Below are positions 35,639 through 44,160 of a DNA stretch of 64,000 nt, one piece after another. The position numbers were made by a program, and so were the translations under genes. The stretch is from Salinisphaera orenii subsp. orenii MK-B5 (GTDB lineage: Bacteria; Pseudomonadota; Gammaproteobacteria; Nevskiales; Salinisphaeraceae), in contig NZ_AYKH01000009.1 in the NCBI RefSeq assembly GCF_003788635.1, forward strand, positions 31,520 through 95,519, read 5' to 3'. A model generated the notes under the pieces. The model was not told where the DNA came from. It ran no database searches and worked only from the letters and a program-made list of their open reading frames with translations. How positions within the stretch are numbered: the first letter of the stretch is position 1; every line of letters begins with the position of its first letter.

Positions 35639-37306
35639 CTACATCGATGTCGGTGCGCTCAGACCGAGCAGGGCGAGGCCGTTGGCCAGCACCTGTCGCG
35701 TGGCGCGGACCAGCGCCAGCCGCGCGTTGCGCAGACCGGCGTCGTCGACCAGAAACTGTTGCGCGTTGTAGTAGCTGTGGAAGGCATCCGCCAGATCGCG
35801 CAGATAATGGGCCACGCTCTGGACGGCGTAGTCGGCCGCTGCCGCCTCGACCATCTCGGGAAAGCGCGCGAGCGTGGCGATCAGGCGCTGCTCGTGCGGC
35901 GTGTCCAGGCGCGCCAGTTCCGCGGCGTCGCGATCGAACGTCCAGCCGCGACCGGCGAGCTGGCCGTCGACGCTGCAGATGCGCGCGTGCGCGTACTGGA
36001 TGTAGTAGACCGGGTTGTCCTCGGTCTGGCTGCGGGCCAGATCGATGTCGAAGGTCAGCTGCGAGTCCGACTTGCGTGCCACGAGGAAATAGCGCGTGGC
36101 GTCGCGCCCGACCTCGTCGATGAGATCGCGCAGCGTGACGTAGGCGCCGGCGCGCTTGGACAGCTTGACCTCCTCGCCGCCGCGCATGACCGTGACCATC
36201 TGGTGCAGGACGTAGTCCGGCCAGCCCTCGGGAATGCCGATATCCAGCGCCTGCAGGCCGGCGCGGACCCGGGCGATGGTGCCGTGGTGGTCGGCGCCCT
36301 GCTCGTTGACCGCCTGGGCGAAGCCGCGCTCCCACTTGGCGCCGTGATAGGCCACGTCCGGCACGAAATAGGTGTAGTCGCCGTCGACCTTGCGCATCAC
36401 CCGGTCCTTGTCGTCGCCGAAGTCCGTGGTCTTGAGCCACAGGGCGCCGTCGGCCTCGAAGGTGTGGCCGGCGGCGACCAGCGCGTTCACCGTGGCCTCG
36501 ACCCGGCCGTCGGCATAGAGCGCGGATTCCAAGGAGTAGACGTCGAAGGCCACGCCGAAGGCGCGCAGGTCGGCGTCCTGTTCCCGGCGCAGATAGGCGA
36601 CCGCGAATTCGCGGATGGCGTCGATGTCGTCGGCGTCGGCCGCACCGCTGACGTCGCGGTCGTCGGCGTGCACGGTCTCGCCGGCCATGTAGGCGGCGGC
36701 GACGTCGGCGATGTAATCGCCGCGATAGCCGGCCTCGGGCCAGGCCGCGTCACTCGGGTCGATGCCATGGCAGCGCGCCTGCACGGACACGGCCAGATTG
36801 GCGATCTGGGCGCCGGCATCGTTGTAGTAGAACTCACGGGTGACCGGATGGCCGGCGGCCTCGAGCAGCCGCGCGATGCAGTCGCCCACCGCGGCCCCGC
36901 GCCCGTGGCCGACGTGCAGGGGGCCGGTCGGGTTGGCGGAGACGAACTCGATGAGCACCGGATTGGCGCTGTCCGGCGCACGCCGGCCGTAGTCCGCGCC
37001 CGCGGCGAGCACATCGTCGATGACCGCGCGAAAGGCCGCCGGCGCGAGGAAGAAGTTGATGAACCCCGGCCCGGCGATCTCGACCCGGTCGATGCGTGCG
37101 TCCGCGGGGAGGGCGTCCACGATCGCCTGGGCGATGTCGCGCGGCTTGCGGCGCGCGGCCTTGGTCAGCGTCATTGCCACGTTGCTGGCGAAGTCGCCGT
37201 GGGCGGCGTCGCGGGTCCGCTCGACGTGCGGGTCGGCGGGCGTGTCGATGTCGGGCCAGGCGCGGGCGGCGGCGTCGGCGAGCAGGTCTTGGACGAGACG
37301 TTTCAC
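35639..37306 (-). CDS. argS: arginyl-tRNA synthetase
   Basis: A 555-residue class I synthetase. The N-terminal Add-1 domain recognises the tRNA D-loop. The ATP motif is [20 protein letters not shown], with HVGH as the HIGH signature. The KMSKS counterpart is KLSKRAG. The C-terminal DALR anticodon-binding domain ends ..[10 protein letters not shown] with an unusual two-residue extension after the common LLG[VI]xxPxRM. The start codon is GTG. Length and motifs are normal. Confidence 0.96.
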   Translation of the reverse strand: MKRLVQDLLADAAARAWPDIDTPADPHVERTRDAAHGDFASNVAMTLTKAARRKPRDIAQAIVDALPADARIDRVEIAGPGFINFFLAPAAFRAVIDDVLAAGADYGRRAPDSANPVLIEFVSANPTGPLHVGHGRGAAVGDCIARLLEAAGHPVTREFYYNDAGAQIANLAVSVQARCHGIDPSDAAWPEAGYRGDYIADVAAAYMAGETVHADDRDVSGAADADDIDAIREFAVAYLRREQDADLRAFGVAFDVYSLESALYADGRVEATVNALVAAGHTFEADGALWLKTTDFGDDKDRVMRKVDGDYTYFVPDVAYHGAKWERGFAQAVNEQGADHHGTIARVRAGLQALDIGIPEGWPDYVLHQMVTVMRGGEEVKLSKRAGAYVTLRDLIDEVGRDATRYFLVARKSDSQLTFDIDLARSQTEDNPVYYIQYAHARICSVDGQLAGRGWTFDRDAAELARLDTPHEQRLIATLARFPEMVEAAAADYAVQSVAHYLRDLADAFHSYYNAQQFLVDDAGLRNARLALVRATRQVLANGLALLGLSAPTSM

Positions 37307-37366
37307 GAGAAGAGCAGCATGCGGTCGCGAATGACCGCGCAGTCTACCGCGGGCCGCGGCGAGCGG

Positions 37367-38209
37367 CTATACGTCGGCGGCCACCAACACGAAGGCGCGA
37401 TGCCGCGGCAGCGGTGCGTCGGCCGCGCCCTCGAGTTCGTCCTCGGTCAGCACGCGGGCGCGCGAGAAGCCGCATTCGCGCAGCAGCGAGGTGGCCTGGT
37501 CGACGCTGTCGAACAGCTGCTCCGAGAGGTCGCGGCCGGTGATGCGCCGCAGTGTCGCCAGCAGCATGCGCGCGGTGGGGCCGAAGGTCTCGAGGCGCTG
37601 GCGCGGATGGATTTCCAGCAGATAGCGCCCGCCGCCGAGCCGTTCGAGCAGTGCCGCGACCGAGCGCCAGGCACGCCGCTTCTCCGACATCGCCAGATAG
37701 TCGGTCACGCCTTCGGTGAGCACGATGGTGCGGCCGGACTCGGGCGCCGTCAGGGCGTCGCCCAGGCCGTCGGCGAGCAGGTCGCCGCGATCCAGCGTGT
37801 AGTTCTCGGGCAGCCGCTCGTCGGCGAGGCGCGCGTTGCGTGCCTCGACTACGTTCGGCAGGTCGTAGTCGACCCACTGGCAGTCGCTGTGGTGGCGCGA
37901 ATGCGAGATGCCGCGCGTGGTCAGACCGCTGCCGATCTCCACGGCCAGCCCGGGCGACTGGGCCTCGGTCCATTTGGAGAACCAGTGATGGCGCCAGTAC
38001 AGGGTCTCGGTGAACGCGCCCGCGCCCGGCGAAAACGGACGGATGGCGTTGCAGGCGGAATGCAACGGCCAGAACAGCGCCCGACCACGACGGGTGTCGA
38101 ACCATTCCGCATCCTCGAAGCCGTAGTGTGCCCAGGCGCTGGCCGTGGCATAGCCGGTCAGCGAGATACGGTCGTTACCACGTTGCGCGTTTTGCGTTGC
38201 AGCAGACAT
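37367..38209 (-). CDS. class I SAM-dependent methyltransferase (leucine carboxyl methyltransferase-like)
   Basis: A 280-residue protein of the PPM/LCMT fold. The SAM motif I is LAVEIGSGLTTRGISHS. CQWVDYDLPNVVEARNARL is the post-I acidic segment, and TIVLTEGVTDYLAMSE matches the TEGLLxYL signature of LCMT-like enzymes. Substrates in this family range from protein C-termini to polyketides and are not predictable here. It is a single minus-strand gene upstream of argS with no clear operon partner. ATG 38209 starts nearer the domain than 38233. Confidence 0.78.
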   Translation of the reverse strand: MSAATQNAQRGNDRISLTGYATASAWAHYGFEDAEWFDTRRGRALFWPLHSACNAIRPFSPGAGAFTETLYWRHHWFSKWTEAQSPGLAVEIGSGLTTRGISHSRHHSDCQWVDYDLPNVVEARNARLADERLPENYTLDRGDLLADGLGDALTAPESGRTIVLTEGVTDYLAMSEKRRAWRSVAALLERLGGGRYLLEIHPRQRLETFGPTARMLLATLRRITGRDLSEQLFDSVDQATSLLRECGFSRARVLTEDELEGAADAPLPRHRAFVLVAADV

Positions 38210-38335
38210 GAAAAATCCGGCTGAAGTATGCAACCACTATGCCTGACGACGCGCGGGTCGTTTAACCCCGGCGCGGGGCGACGGTATCCGGACTCGTGGC
38301 GCCGGGCGCGGCGCAGCCAACGCGGTGCGGCGGCC

Positions 38336-38364
38336 AAAAAAAGGCGTGCGCCGCAGCGCACGCC
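38336..38364 (-). terminator. rho-independent terminator of the EF-hand gene
   Basis: On the minus strand: perfect 9 bp stem GGCGTGCGC/GCGCACGCC with a four-base loop, then TTTTTTT. It lies 31 bp after the stop at 38396. Confidence 0.92.
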
Positions 38365-38395
38365 CGTTTCGGCTCTATGGTATAGCGCTACGTGT

Positions 38396-38929
38396 TCAGT
38401 ACACGTACCAGAGCACGGCATCGTCGTCGAATTCGCCGACGTTGATGCTGTCGTCATCATTGGCATCGGCCTGGTTGAACAGGCTGGTGCAGAAGTCCTC
38501 CGGCTCGATGAACAGCGTGTTGTTGGCGTCCCAGTCCGAGTAAGAGGACGTCTTGCCCAGGCCGGTGTCGAACTCACGATATTCGAGGAACCCGTCCTCG
38601 TCGGAATCCCAGGCGCTGAACTGGATATCGTATTCTTCGAACCAGTTCTCGTTGGCCTTGAGCCACTCGCTTTCCTCGAGCACGCCGTTGTCGTTCGCGT
38701 CCCAGTGGCGGAACAGGCCGGTGGCGTACTCGTCGTCGTCGATCAGGCCGTCGTTGTCGGTGTCCCAGTTGTCGAACAGGTCGCTCTGGGTGCACTGGTT
38801 GCCCCATTCGCTCTGACTGATGGAGCCGTTGCCGTCACTGTCCCAGTCGGAGATCTGATTCGGCGTTGCGGCGCTCGCGCCCAATGCCGCGATGCTCAGA
38901 CCGGTTGCGATGAGCCATTTGCTCTGCAT
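38396..38929 (-). CDS. exported protein with six EF-hand calcium-binding loops
   Basis: A 177-residue, very acidic protein with a signal peptide (1-20). Loops start at Asp30 (DSDGNGSISQSE), 56 (DTDNDGLIDDDE), 77 (DANDNGVLEESE), 108 (DSDEDGFLEYRE), 134 (DANNTLFIEPED) and 155 (DANDDDSINVGE). The first four have all canonical ligands and the central Gly. The last two lack the Gly at position 6 and loop five also has Thr at position 5. Five loops are preceded by Trp, and spacing runs 26-21-31-26-21, suggesting duplication. It should bind Ca2+ in the periplasm. GGAGG precedes the ATG. It lies 62 bp downstream of a two-component operon on the same strand. Confidence 0.9.
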   Translation of the reverse strand: MQSKWLIATGLSIAALGASAATPNQISDWDSDGNGSISQSEWGNQCTQSDLFDNWDTDNDGLIDDDEYATGLFRHWDANDNGVLEESEWLKANENWFEEYDIQFSAWDSDEDGFLEYREFDTGLGKTSSYSDWDANNTLFIEPEDFCTSLFNQADANDDDSINVGEFDDDAVLWYVY

Positions 38930-38990
38930 ATGCCCTCCGGGCGTTGTGTGAATGCCCGGCAGACGTTATCGGGGGCGGCTTAAAGTCGTC

Positions 38991-40316
38991 TTAGGCGGGC
39001 GAAGTCGCATGCGGCAGATGCACGCGCACCCGCGTGCCGCCGGCGGCCGGCCGGTCGACGGCGGCGCTGCCGCCGTGGGCTTCGGCGATCGCTCGTACCA
39101 GCGGCAGGCCGAGACCGCTACCGGGTCCGCGGCGCCCGTCGGCGCGATAGAACGGCTCGAATACTTCGGCTCGATCGGCTTCGGGAATTCCCGGCCCGGC
39201 GTCGATCACCGACAGGCAGAGCCCGGTTGAGGTATCGCCGATCTCGATATCGATCCACTCGCTGTCGGGGGCATGCGTCTCTGCGTTGTCGACGAGGTTC
39301 TCCAGCAGAGCCGCGAGCAGTTCCTCGTCGCCGGCGACCCGCGTATCGCCGGCGTCGATCCGCAAGCGCACATGGGGCCGCCGATCGGCGAGGCGCCGCG
39401 CGAGCGTACCGAGTTCGACCCCGGCGCCGGTGGCCGTGTCGAGGCGGCGTGCGCGCAGCCGGGCGAGTTTGAGCAGACGGGCGGTGAGCGCATCCATGCG
39501 CGCGGCCGCCTCGTCGATATGAGCCAGTGCCTGATCCTTCCGGGCGGCGTCGTCGGCGCGTCGCGCGACCTCGATCTGGGTACGCAGTCCGGCGAGCGGG
39601 GTGCGCAGTTCGTGTCCGGCGGCGCTGGCGAACACCTGCTGCGCATGGAAGGCGCCGCGCAGACGCTTGAACAGGCCGTTGAGCGTGGTCACGAGCGTTG
39701 CGATCTCGACTACGGTCCCGCGCGGCGACGTCGCCACCGGGCGCAGATCGCCGGCATCGCGGTTGTCCAGTTCGCGGCTGAGCGTGCGCAACGGCCGCAG
39801 ACCGTAGGTGAGCGCCAGCCAGCCCAGAAACGCCGAGACGGGCAGCGTGAACATGAGCGCTCGTTCGACCGGCATGTCGAGCGTATCCTGGCGCTGCTGC
39901 CGGTCGCTTTCGTTCAGGGCGACCTCGCTGATCAGGCCGCGTTCGGTATCGACGAAGGTCAGAAGGCGCCAGGTCACGCCGTCGACCTCGTGATTGCTGA
40001 AGCCGGGCGCCGGCCGCCGCTCGGTCACGGCATTCGGGAAGCCGGGCGAATGCACGATCACCTCGCGTTCGAGCGTGGACAGCCGGAACTCCGGTGTGGG
40101 CCCCGGCGCCCGCGAGGCGACGCGGTTGTCGGCGGCAACGCCGTGCAGCGGCTGGCTGATCAGCAGGGTGCGCGCGGTCAGCCGCAGCGTGGCATCGACC
40201 TCGGCGGCCGCGCTGCGCCGGGACTCGTAGTCCGCGATCTGCCAGAGCAGCAGCGCGCCGGCCGCGAGCACGCCACCCAGCAGGATCAGCAGGCGATAGC
40301 GAAGGCTGCGGTTCAC
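38991..40316 (-). CDS. sensor histidine kinase of PmrB/QseC type
   Basis: A 441-residue kinase with a GTG start. TM1 is at about 7-27, followed by a periplasmic 2CSK_N-like domain (about 30-150) including VIVHSPGFPNAVTER and GVTWRLLTFVDTERG, typical of QseC/PmrB. TM2 is at about 152-172. The H box is ASAAGHELRTPLAGLRTQIE, and the ATPase has LLENLVDNAETH, IDAGPGIPE and GSGLGLPLVRAI. The start overlaps the response-regulator stop (GTGA at 40313-40316). The signal is unknown; such kinases sense cations, iron or peptides. Confidence 0.93.
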   Translation of the reverse strand: MNRSLRYRLLILLGGVLAAGALLLWQIADYESRRSAAAEVDATLRLTARTLLISQPLHGVAADNRVASRAPGPTPEFRLSTLEREVIVHSPGFPNAVTERRPAPGFSNHEVDGVTWRLLTFVDTERGLISEVALNESDRQQRQDTLDMPVERALMFTLPVSAFLGWLALTYGLRPLRTLSRELDNRDAGDLRPVATSPRGTVVEIATLVTTLNGLFKRLRGAFHAQQVFASAAGHELRTPLAGLRTQIEVARRADDAARKDQALAHIDEAAARMDALTARLLKLARLRARRLDTATGAGVELGTLARRLADRRPHVRLRIDAGDTRVAGDEELLAALLENLVDNAETHAPDSEWIDIEIGDTSTGLCLSVIDAGPGIPEADRAEVFEPFYRADGRRGPGSGLGLPLVRAIAEAHGGSAAVDRPAAGGTRVRVHLPHATSPA

Positions 40317-40978
40317 TCAGACGCTCCGGCCATGCGATAGCCCAGGCCGCGTACGGTCTGGATCGCCTCGCGGCCGATCTTGCGGCGCAGGTTGTGTACG
40401 TGCACTTCGATGCTGTTGCTCTCGGGAGCCTCGTCCCAGCCGTAGAGTCGGCTGCCGAGCTGTTCGCGCGTCACCGTCTGGCCCGGTCGTTCCAGCAGGG
40501 CCGTCAGCAGTGCCTGCTCGTGGCGTGACAGCACCAGCGGTCGGTCGCGCTGGGTTATCATGCCGCGCGCGCGGTCGAAGACGATATCGCCCCAGCGCAG
40601 GGTGTTGTCGCTGTGGCCGTTGCGCCGCCGCACCAGCGCACGCAGGCGGGCGTCCAGTTCGGTCAGAGCCACCGGTTTGACGACATAGTCGTCCGCGCCC
40701 TCGTCGAGCCCGGTCACGCGGTCGTCGACCGCCTCGTAGGCCGTCAGTACCAGGACCGGGAGCGCGTGACCGGCAGCGCGCCAGTGGCGCAACACGTCCA
40801 GGCCGTCGCGCGACGGCAGCGCGAGATCGAGTATCGCGACGTCGAAATCGTCGTGATCGAGCGCATCGAGCGCCAGCCGGCCGTCGGTCAGCCAGTCGAC
40901 GGCATGGCCGTCCTGCCCCAGCCCGGTTCGCAGGCCGTCGCCCAGGGTCTCGTCATCCTCGATGAGCAGCACGCGCAT
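40313..40978 (-). CDS. OmpR-family response regulator of PmrA/QseB type
   Basis: A 221-residue regulator. MRVLLIEDDETLGDGL opens the receiver domain. The phosphoacceptor Asp is in FDVAILDLALPSRDGLDVL (about residue 51), and DDYVVKPVAL carries the switch Lys. The winged helix contains LSRHEQALLTALLERPGQTV and IQTVRGLGYRM. It is the first gene of the operon with the kinase. The ATG at 40978 is chosen because the longer ORF adds non-domain residues. Confidence 0.93.
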   Translation of the reverse strand: MRVLLIEDDETLGDGLRTGLGQDGHAVDWLTDGRLALDALDHDDFDVAILDLALPSRDGLDVLRHWRAAGHALPVLVLTAYEAVDDRVTGLDEGADDYVVKPVALTELDARLRALVRRRNGHSDNTLRWGDIVFDRARGMITQRDRPLVLSRHEQALLTALLERPGQTVTREQLGSRLYGWDEAPESNSIEVHVHNLRRKIGREAIQTVRGLGYRMAGASE

Positions 40979-41035
40979 CCGAAAGATGCTCGCGTGTACG
41001 CCCGGCGCGGTCAACGGCCGCGACGGCGGCGCTGC

Positions 41036-43237
41036 TCAGAGCAGGTCCTGCGGGTCCACGTCGATCGACCAGCGCACGCGCCGGGCTTCCGGCAGCTGCG
41101 GCAGAGCCGCCTGCCAGTGGTCCAGCGCCGGATGCAGGGCGCCGCGGCGTTCGGCGTGGAGCATGAGATGGGCGCGATGACGGCCGGCCCGGCGCGCCAT
41201 GGGGGCCGGTACGGGGCCCCAGCAGGCGAGCTCTGCGGAGGTTCGGATTGTGGCGGCCGCGGCGGCCAGAAACGCGCTCGGCGCATCGGCGTCGGTGGCT
41301 TCGGCCCGCAGCAGGGCGAGGTGGCCGAAAGGCGGCAGGCCGGCCTCGCGGCGTTCGGCGAGGCCGGCTTCGGCGAAGCCGGCGTAGCCCCGCGTCAGCA
41401 GCCGCTCCAGCAGCGGATGCTCCGGATGGCGCGTCTGCAGCCAGACCTCGCCGGGGTGGGCGGCGCGTCCGGCGCGTCCGGCGACCTGGGTGACGAGCTG
41501 GGCCATGTGTTCGGCGGCACGGAAGTCGGCCGAGAACAGGCCGCCGTCGACGTCGAGCACGCCGACGCAGGTCAGGCGGGCGAAATCATGGCCCTTGGCC
41601 AGCATCTGGGTGCCGACCAGCAGCTGCGTGTCGCCGCGGGCGGCATCGGCGAGCTGATCCTCGAGGCGGCCGCGCCGGGCCATGCTGTCGCGGTCGAAGC
41701 GGGCGATCGCGACGTCCGGAAAACGGCTGCGCAGGGTACCGGTCACGCGTTCCGTGCCGGCGCCCAGCGCGATCAACTGACCGCCGCCGCAGGCGGGACA
41801 GACGCTCGGGGCGGGCTCGAGCGCGCCGCAGTGGTGACACTGCAGGCGCCGGCCGCCGCCGTGCAGGGTCAGGGGCGCGTCGCAGCGGGCACAGGGGGCG
41901 ATCCAGCCGCAGTCGTGGCAGCACTGCGCGGGCGCGTAGCCGCGGCGATTGATGAAGATCATCACCTGGTTGCCGGCGGCCAGATGGGGTTCGATGCGGG
42001 CGATCAGCGGTTCGGACAGGCCGCCGTCGAGCGGCCGCGAACGGACGTCGATCACCCGGATCGGCGGCATTGCGGCGCCGGTGGCGCGCCGGGGCAGCTG
42101 CAGATGCGCGAAGCGCCGCTGGTGGGCGTTGTGCAGGGTCTCCAGCGCCGGGGTCGCGCTGCCGAGCAGGACCGGCACGTCGGCGAGCTGGGCGCGCTTC
42201 AGGGCGACGTCGCGGGCGTGATAGCGAAAGCCGTCCTGCTGCTTGTAGGAGCCGTCGTGTTCCTCGTCGACCACGATCAGCCCGAGACGCGGCATGGGCG
42301 TGAACACCGCGGAGCGGGTGCCGATGACGATATCGGCGTCGCCGGCGCCGGCGGCGCGCCAGACGTCGGCCCGCTCGCCGTCGCTTCGCTGCGAGTGCAG
42401 GACCCCGAAGGCGGCGTCGAAGCGCGCGCGCACGCGCTCGATCAGCTGCGGGGTCAGACCGATCTCGGGGGCCAGGAAGAGCACCTGGCGGCCCGCCTCG
42501 AGCGCGGCCGCGATGCGCCGGAAATAGACCTCGGTCTTGCCGCTGCCGGTCACGCCCTCCACCAGCGCCGGGGCGAAGCCGGTGCCCCCGGCGCGCAGCG
42601 CTTCGACGACGCTCGACTGGCCGTCGGTCAGCTCCGGCGCCGCGGTCGGGCTGCCGCGTTCCAGGCCGCCCGGCAGTGTCACCGCCTCGATCAGGCCGCG
42701 ATCGGCGAGCGCCTTCAGCGGTCCCGCTGCGCTCGCAAGCCAGGCCAGCAGCGAGGCGTGCGCGGTCGGATTGGGATTCGCGCGGATGCGATCGAGCAGC
42801 TCGCGCTGGCGCGGCGCGCGCGCCAGTTCGGTCGCCACGTCCCGCTCGACCGCCACGGCCTGCCAGCCGCGATGACGATTGGCCGCGCTCGCCGTACCCG
42901 CGCGCCGCAGGGCCACGGGCAGGGCCGTGGCCAGCACCTCGCCGAGCGGGTGATGGTAGTAGCGCGCGGCCCAGCGCAGCAGCGCGAGCAGGTCGGCATC
43001 GAAGACCGGCGCCGCGTCGAGCGCGCGCACGAAGGGCCGCAGGCGCTCGGCCGGCACGTCGCTGGTGACGTCGGTCTCGATGACGATGGCCACGAGGTGG
43101 CGGCGTCCGAAGGGCACCAGCACGCGGGCGCCGGGAGCCGGCGTGTCGGTGCCCGGCGGCATGCGGTAGTCGAAGGCGCCGTGCAGCGGCACGGGTACGG
43201 CGACGCGCACGATCGGCGCCTCGGTCGCGGGCTCCAT
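41036..43237 (-). CDS. priA: primosomal protein N' (replication restart helicase)
   Basis: A 733-residue PriA. The N-terminal 3'DNA-binding domain starts VRVAVPVPLHGAFDYRMP. Walker A is LVEGVTGSGKTEVYFRRI, Walker B is IVVDEEHDGSYKQ. The eight zinc-binding cysteines fall in CCHDCGWIAPCARCDAPL, LQCHHCGALEPAPSVCPACG. It loads DnaB at stalled forks away from oriC. The ATG at 43237 begins the domain. The upstream region holds two perfect DnaA boxes and AT-rich DNA. It is separated from the response-regulator gene by 57 bp. Confidence 0.96.
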   Translation of the reverse strand: MEPATEAPIVRVAVPVPLHGAFDYRMPPGTDTPAPGARVLVPFGRRHLVAIVIETDVTSDVPAERLRPFVRALDAAPVFDADLLALLRWAARYYHHPLGEVLATALPVALRRAGTASAANRHRGWQAVAVERDVATELARAPRQRELLDRIRANPNPTAHASLLAWLASAAGPLKALADRGLIEAVTLPGGLERGSPTAAPELTDGQSSVVEALRAGGTGFAPALVEGVTGSGKTEVYFRRIAAALEAGRQVLFLAPEIGLTPQLIERVRARFDAAFGVLHSQRSDGERADVWRAAGAGDADIVIGTRSAVFTPMPRLGLIVVDEEHDGSYKQQDGFRYHARDVALKRAQLADVPVLLGSATPALETLHNAHQRRFAHLQLPRRATGAAMPPIRVIDVRSRPLDGGLSEPLIARIEPHLAAGNQVMIFINRRGYAPAQCCHDCGWIAPCARCDAPLTLHGGGRRLQCHHCGALEPAPSVCPACGGGQLIALGAGTERVTGTLRSRFPDVAIARFDRDSMARRGRLEDQLADAARGDTQLLVGTQMLAKGHDFARLTCVGVLDVDGGLFSADFRAAEHMAQLVTQVAGRAGRAAHPGEVWLQTRHPEHPLLERLLTRGYAGFAEAGLAERREAGLPPFGHLALLRAEATDADAPSAFLAAAAATIRTSAELACWGPVPAPMARRAGRHRAHLMLHAERRGALHPALDHWQAALPQLPEARRVRWSIDVDPQDLL

Positions 43238-43252
43238 CAATCGTGCACGCGT

Positions 43253-43261
43253 TGTGGATAA
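43253..43261 (-). promoter_or_regulatory. DnaA box (perfect)
   Basis: TGTGGATAA on the plus strand, the complement of the consensus TTATCCACA. It is 16 bp upstream of the priA start codon. A weaker 6/9 match follows at about 43265. Confidence 0.6.
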
Positions 43262-43427
43262 GTTAGTGGATGGTTTTGTCGCACTGCGATCATAGCCTCG
43301 ATCTAATGAACCGCAGTGAAAATGAAGTCAACATAAATAAATTTTCAAATCAAGCCATTGCGCTGGTTTTTTTTGCAGTGCAGCGCTGCGTTTCGAGTCC
43401 ACACAGGCGGCGCCTCTGCGTTCGTCG

Positions 43428-43436
43428 TGTGGATAA
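43428..43436 (-). promoter_or_regulatory. DnaA box (perfect)
   Basis: A second TGTGGATAA, same orientation as the box at 43253 and 175 bp away. Between them lies AT-rich DNA (about 43318-43375, including ACATAAATAAATTTTC) and two GATC sites. A 6/9 half match lies near 43396. Confidence 0.6.
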
Positions 43437-43508
43437 CCGGCCGCAGGTTGTTGAAAAACCGACCCTCTCGTCGCGTAGGGCTCGGCGTGCCCGTCAGCGC
43501 CGCGGCGT

Positions 43509-44090
43509 TCACCGGCCGAGGGCGACGAGTTCGTCGAGGATCGCGAGCGTCAGCCCCCAGAGCCGACGTCCCTCGCCGCAGTCGTGGCAGAGCATCCGGA
43601 CGGTGAGGCCACCGATCCGCCAGTGCAGGATATCGCGGTGGCCGTTCTCGTCGAGCCGGGCGAGCGGCAGCCAGTGGGTCCCCGCGATCTCGTGGTTCGC
43701 GCGGATGCCCGTATCGGCCGGCGCGCGGTAGACGAAGGGCGAGACGATCATCGGTGCCCGCCGCCGGTGATCCAGCGTCAGACGGTCCGACAGACGGCCG
43801 ATGCCGCTTCGGCGCGTGAGCCGCAGGCCGGTTTCCTCTTCGGTCTCGCGACAGGCCGCGCGCGATGCGCTGGCCGCGTCGACGCCGTCGATCCGGCCGC
43901 CGGGCAGCGCCATGTCGCCCGACCACGGGTCGCCGCGGCGGCGGGCACGCTGCACCAGCAGCACTTCCACGCCCTGGCCGGTCTCGCGCAGGATGGCGGC
44001 GACTGCCGCGCGCTTGAGCCGGCGGCGCAGTCGCCGCCGCCTCGGGCGATGGCCGGCGAGGGCCGTGATCAGGGGTTCGATCTCGTGCAT
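43509..44090 (-). CDS. Nudix hydrolase, CoA-pyrophosphatase-like
   Basis: A 193-residue protein. VLLVQRARRRGDPWSGDMAL then PGGRIDGVD and CRETEEETGL form the Nudix box. In the Gx5Ex7REUXEEXGU pattern the first Glu is replaced by Ala/Asp-rich sequence, as in the NudL (CoA pyrophosphatase) group, while the REx2EE core that binds Mg2+ is intact. It probably hydrolyses CoA derivatives or related dinucleotides. The chosen ATG at 44090 precedes HEIEPLITALAG. It lies after the pntB terminator and reads in the same direction. Confidence 0.82.
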   Translation of the reverse strand: MHEIEPLITALAGHRPRRRRLRRRLKRAAVAAILRETGQGVEVLLVQRARRRGDPWSGDMALPGGRIDGVDAASASRAACRETEEETGLRLTRRSGIGRLSDRLTLDHRRRAPMIVSPFVYRAPADTGIRANHEIAGTHWLPLARLDENGHRDILHWRIGGLTVRMLCHDCGEGRRLWGLTLAILDELVALGR

Positions 44091-44110
44091 GCGCGGGCGG
44101 CAGCGGACAG

Positions 44111-44138
44111 AAAAAAGCCGCCCGGAGGCGGCTCTTTT
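44111..44138 (-). terminator. rho-independent terminator of the pnt operon
   Basis: Perfect stem GCCGCC-cgga-GGCGGC (44117-44132) with TTTTTT on the minus strand; a CTTTT on the other side could also work for plus-strand transcripts. It lies 24 bp past the pntB stop. Confidence 0.9.
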
Positions 44139-44160
44139 CCGTCGCTCGGCCGGGGCCGGG

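Noticed and set aside
25885..43261. Other long shadow frames (25885-28047, 35525-38224, 40613-43261, all plus strand)
   Set aside because: They overlap oppF and its neighbour, argS and its neighbour, and priA with the response regulator, and show biased composition without domains.
43241..43508. Calling the priA upstream region oriC
   Set aside because: Only two strong DnaA boxes are present, without dnaA, dnaN or a dense box cluster. Reported as DnaA boxes and a finding instead.
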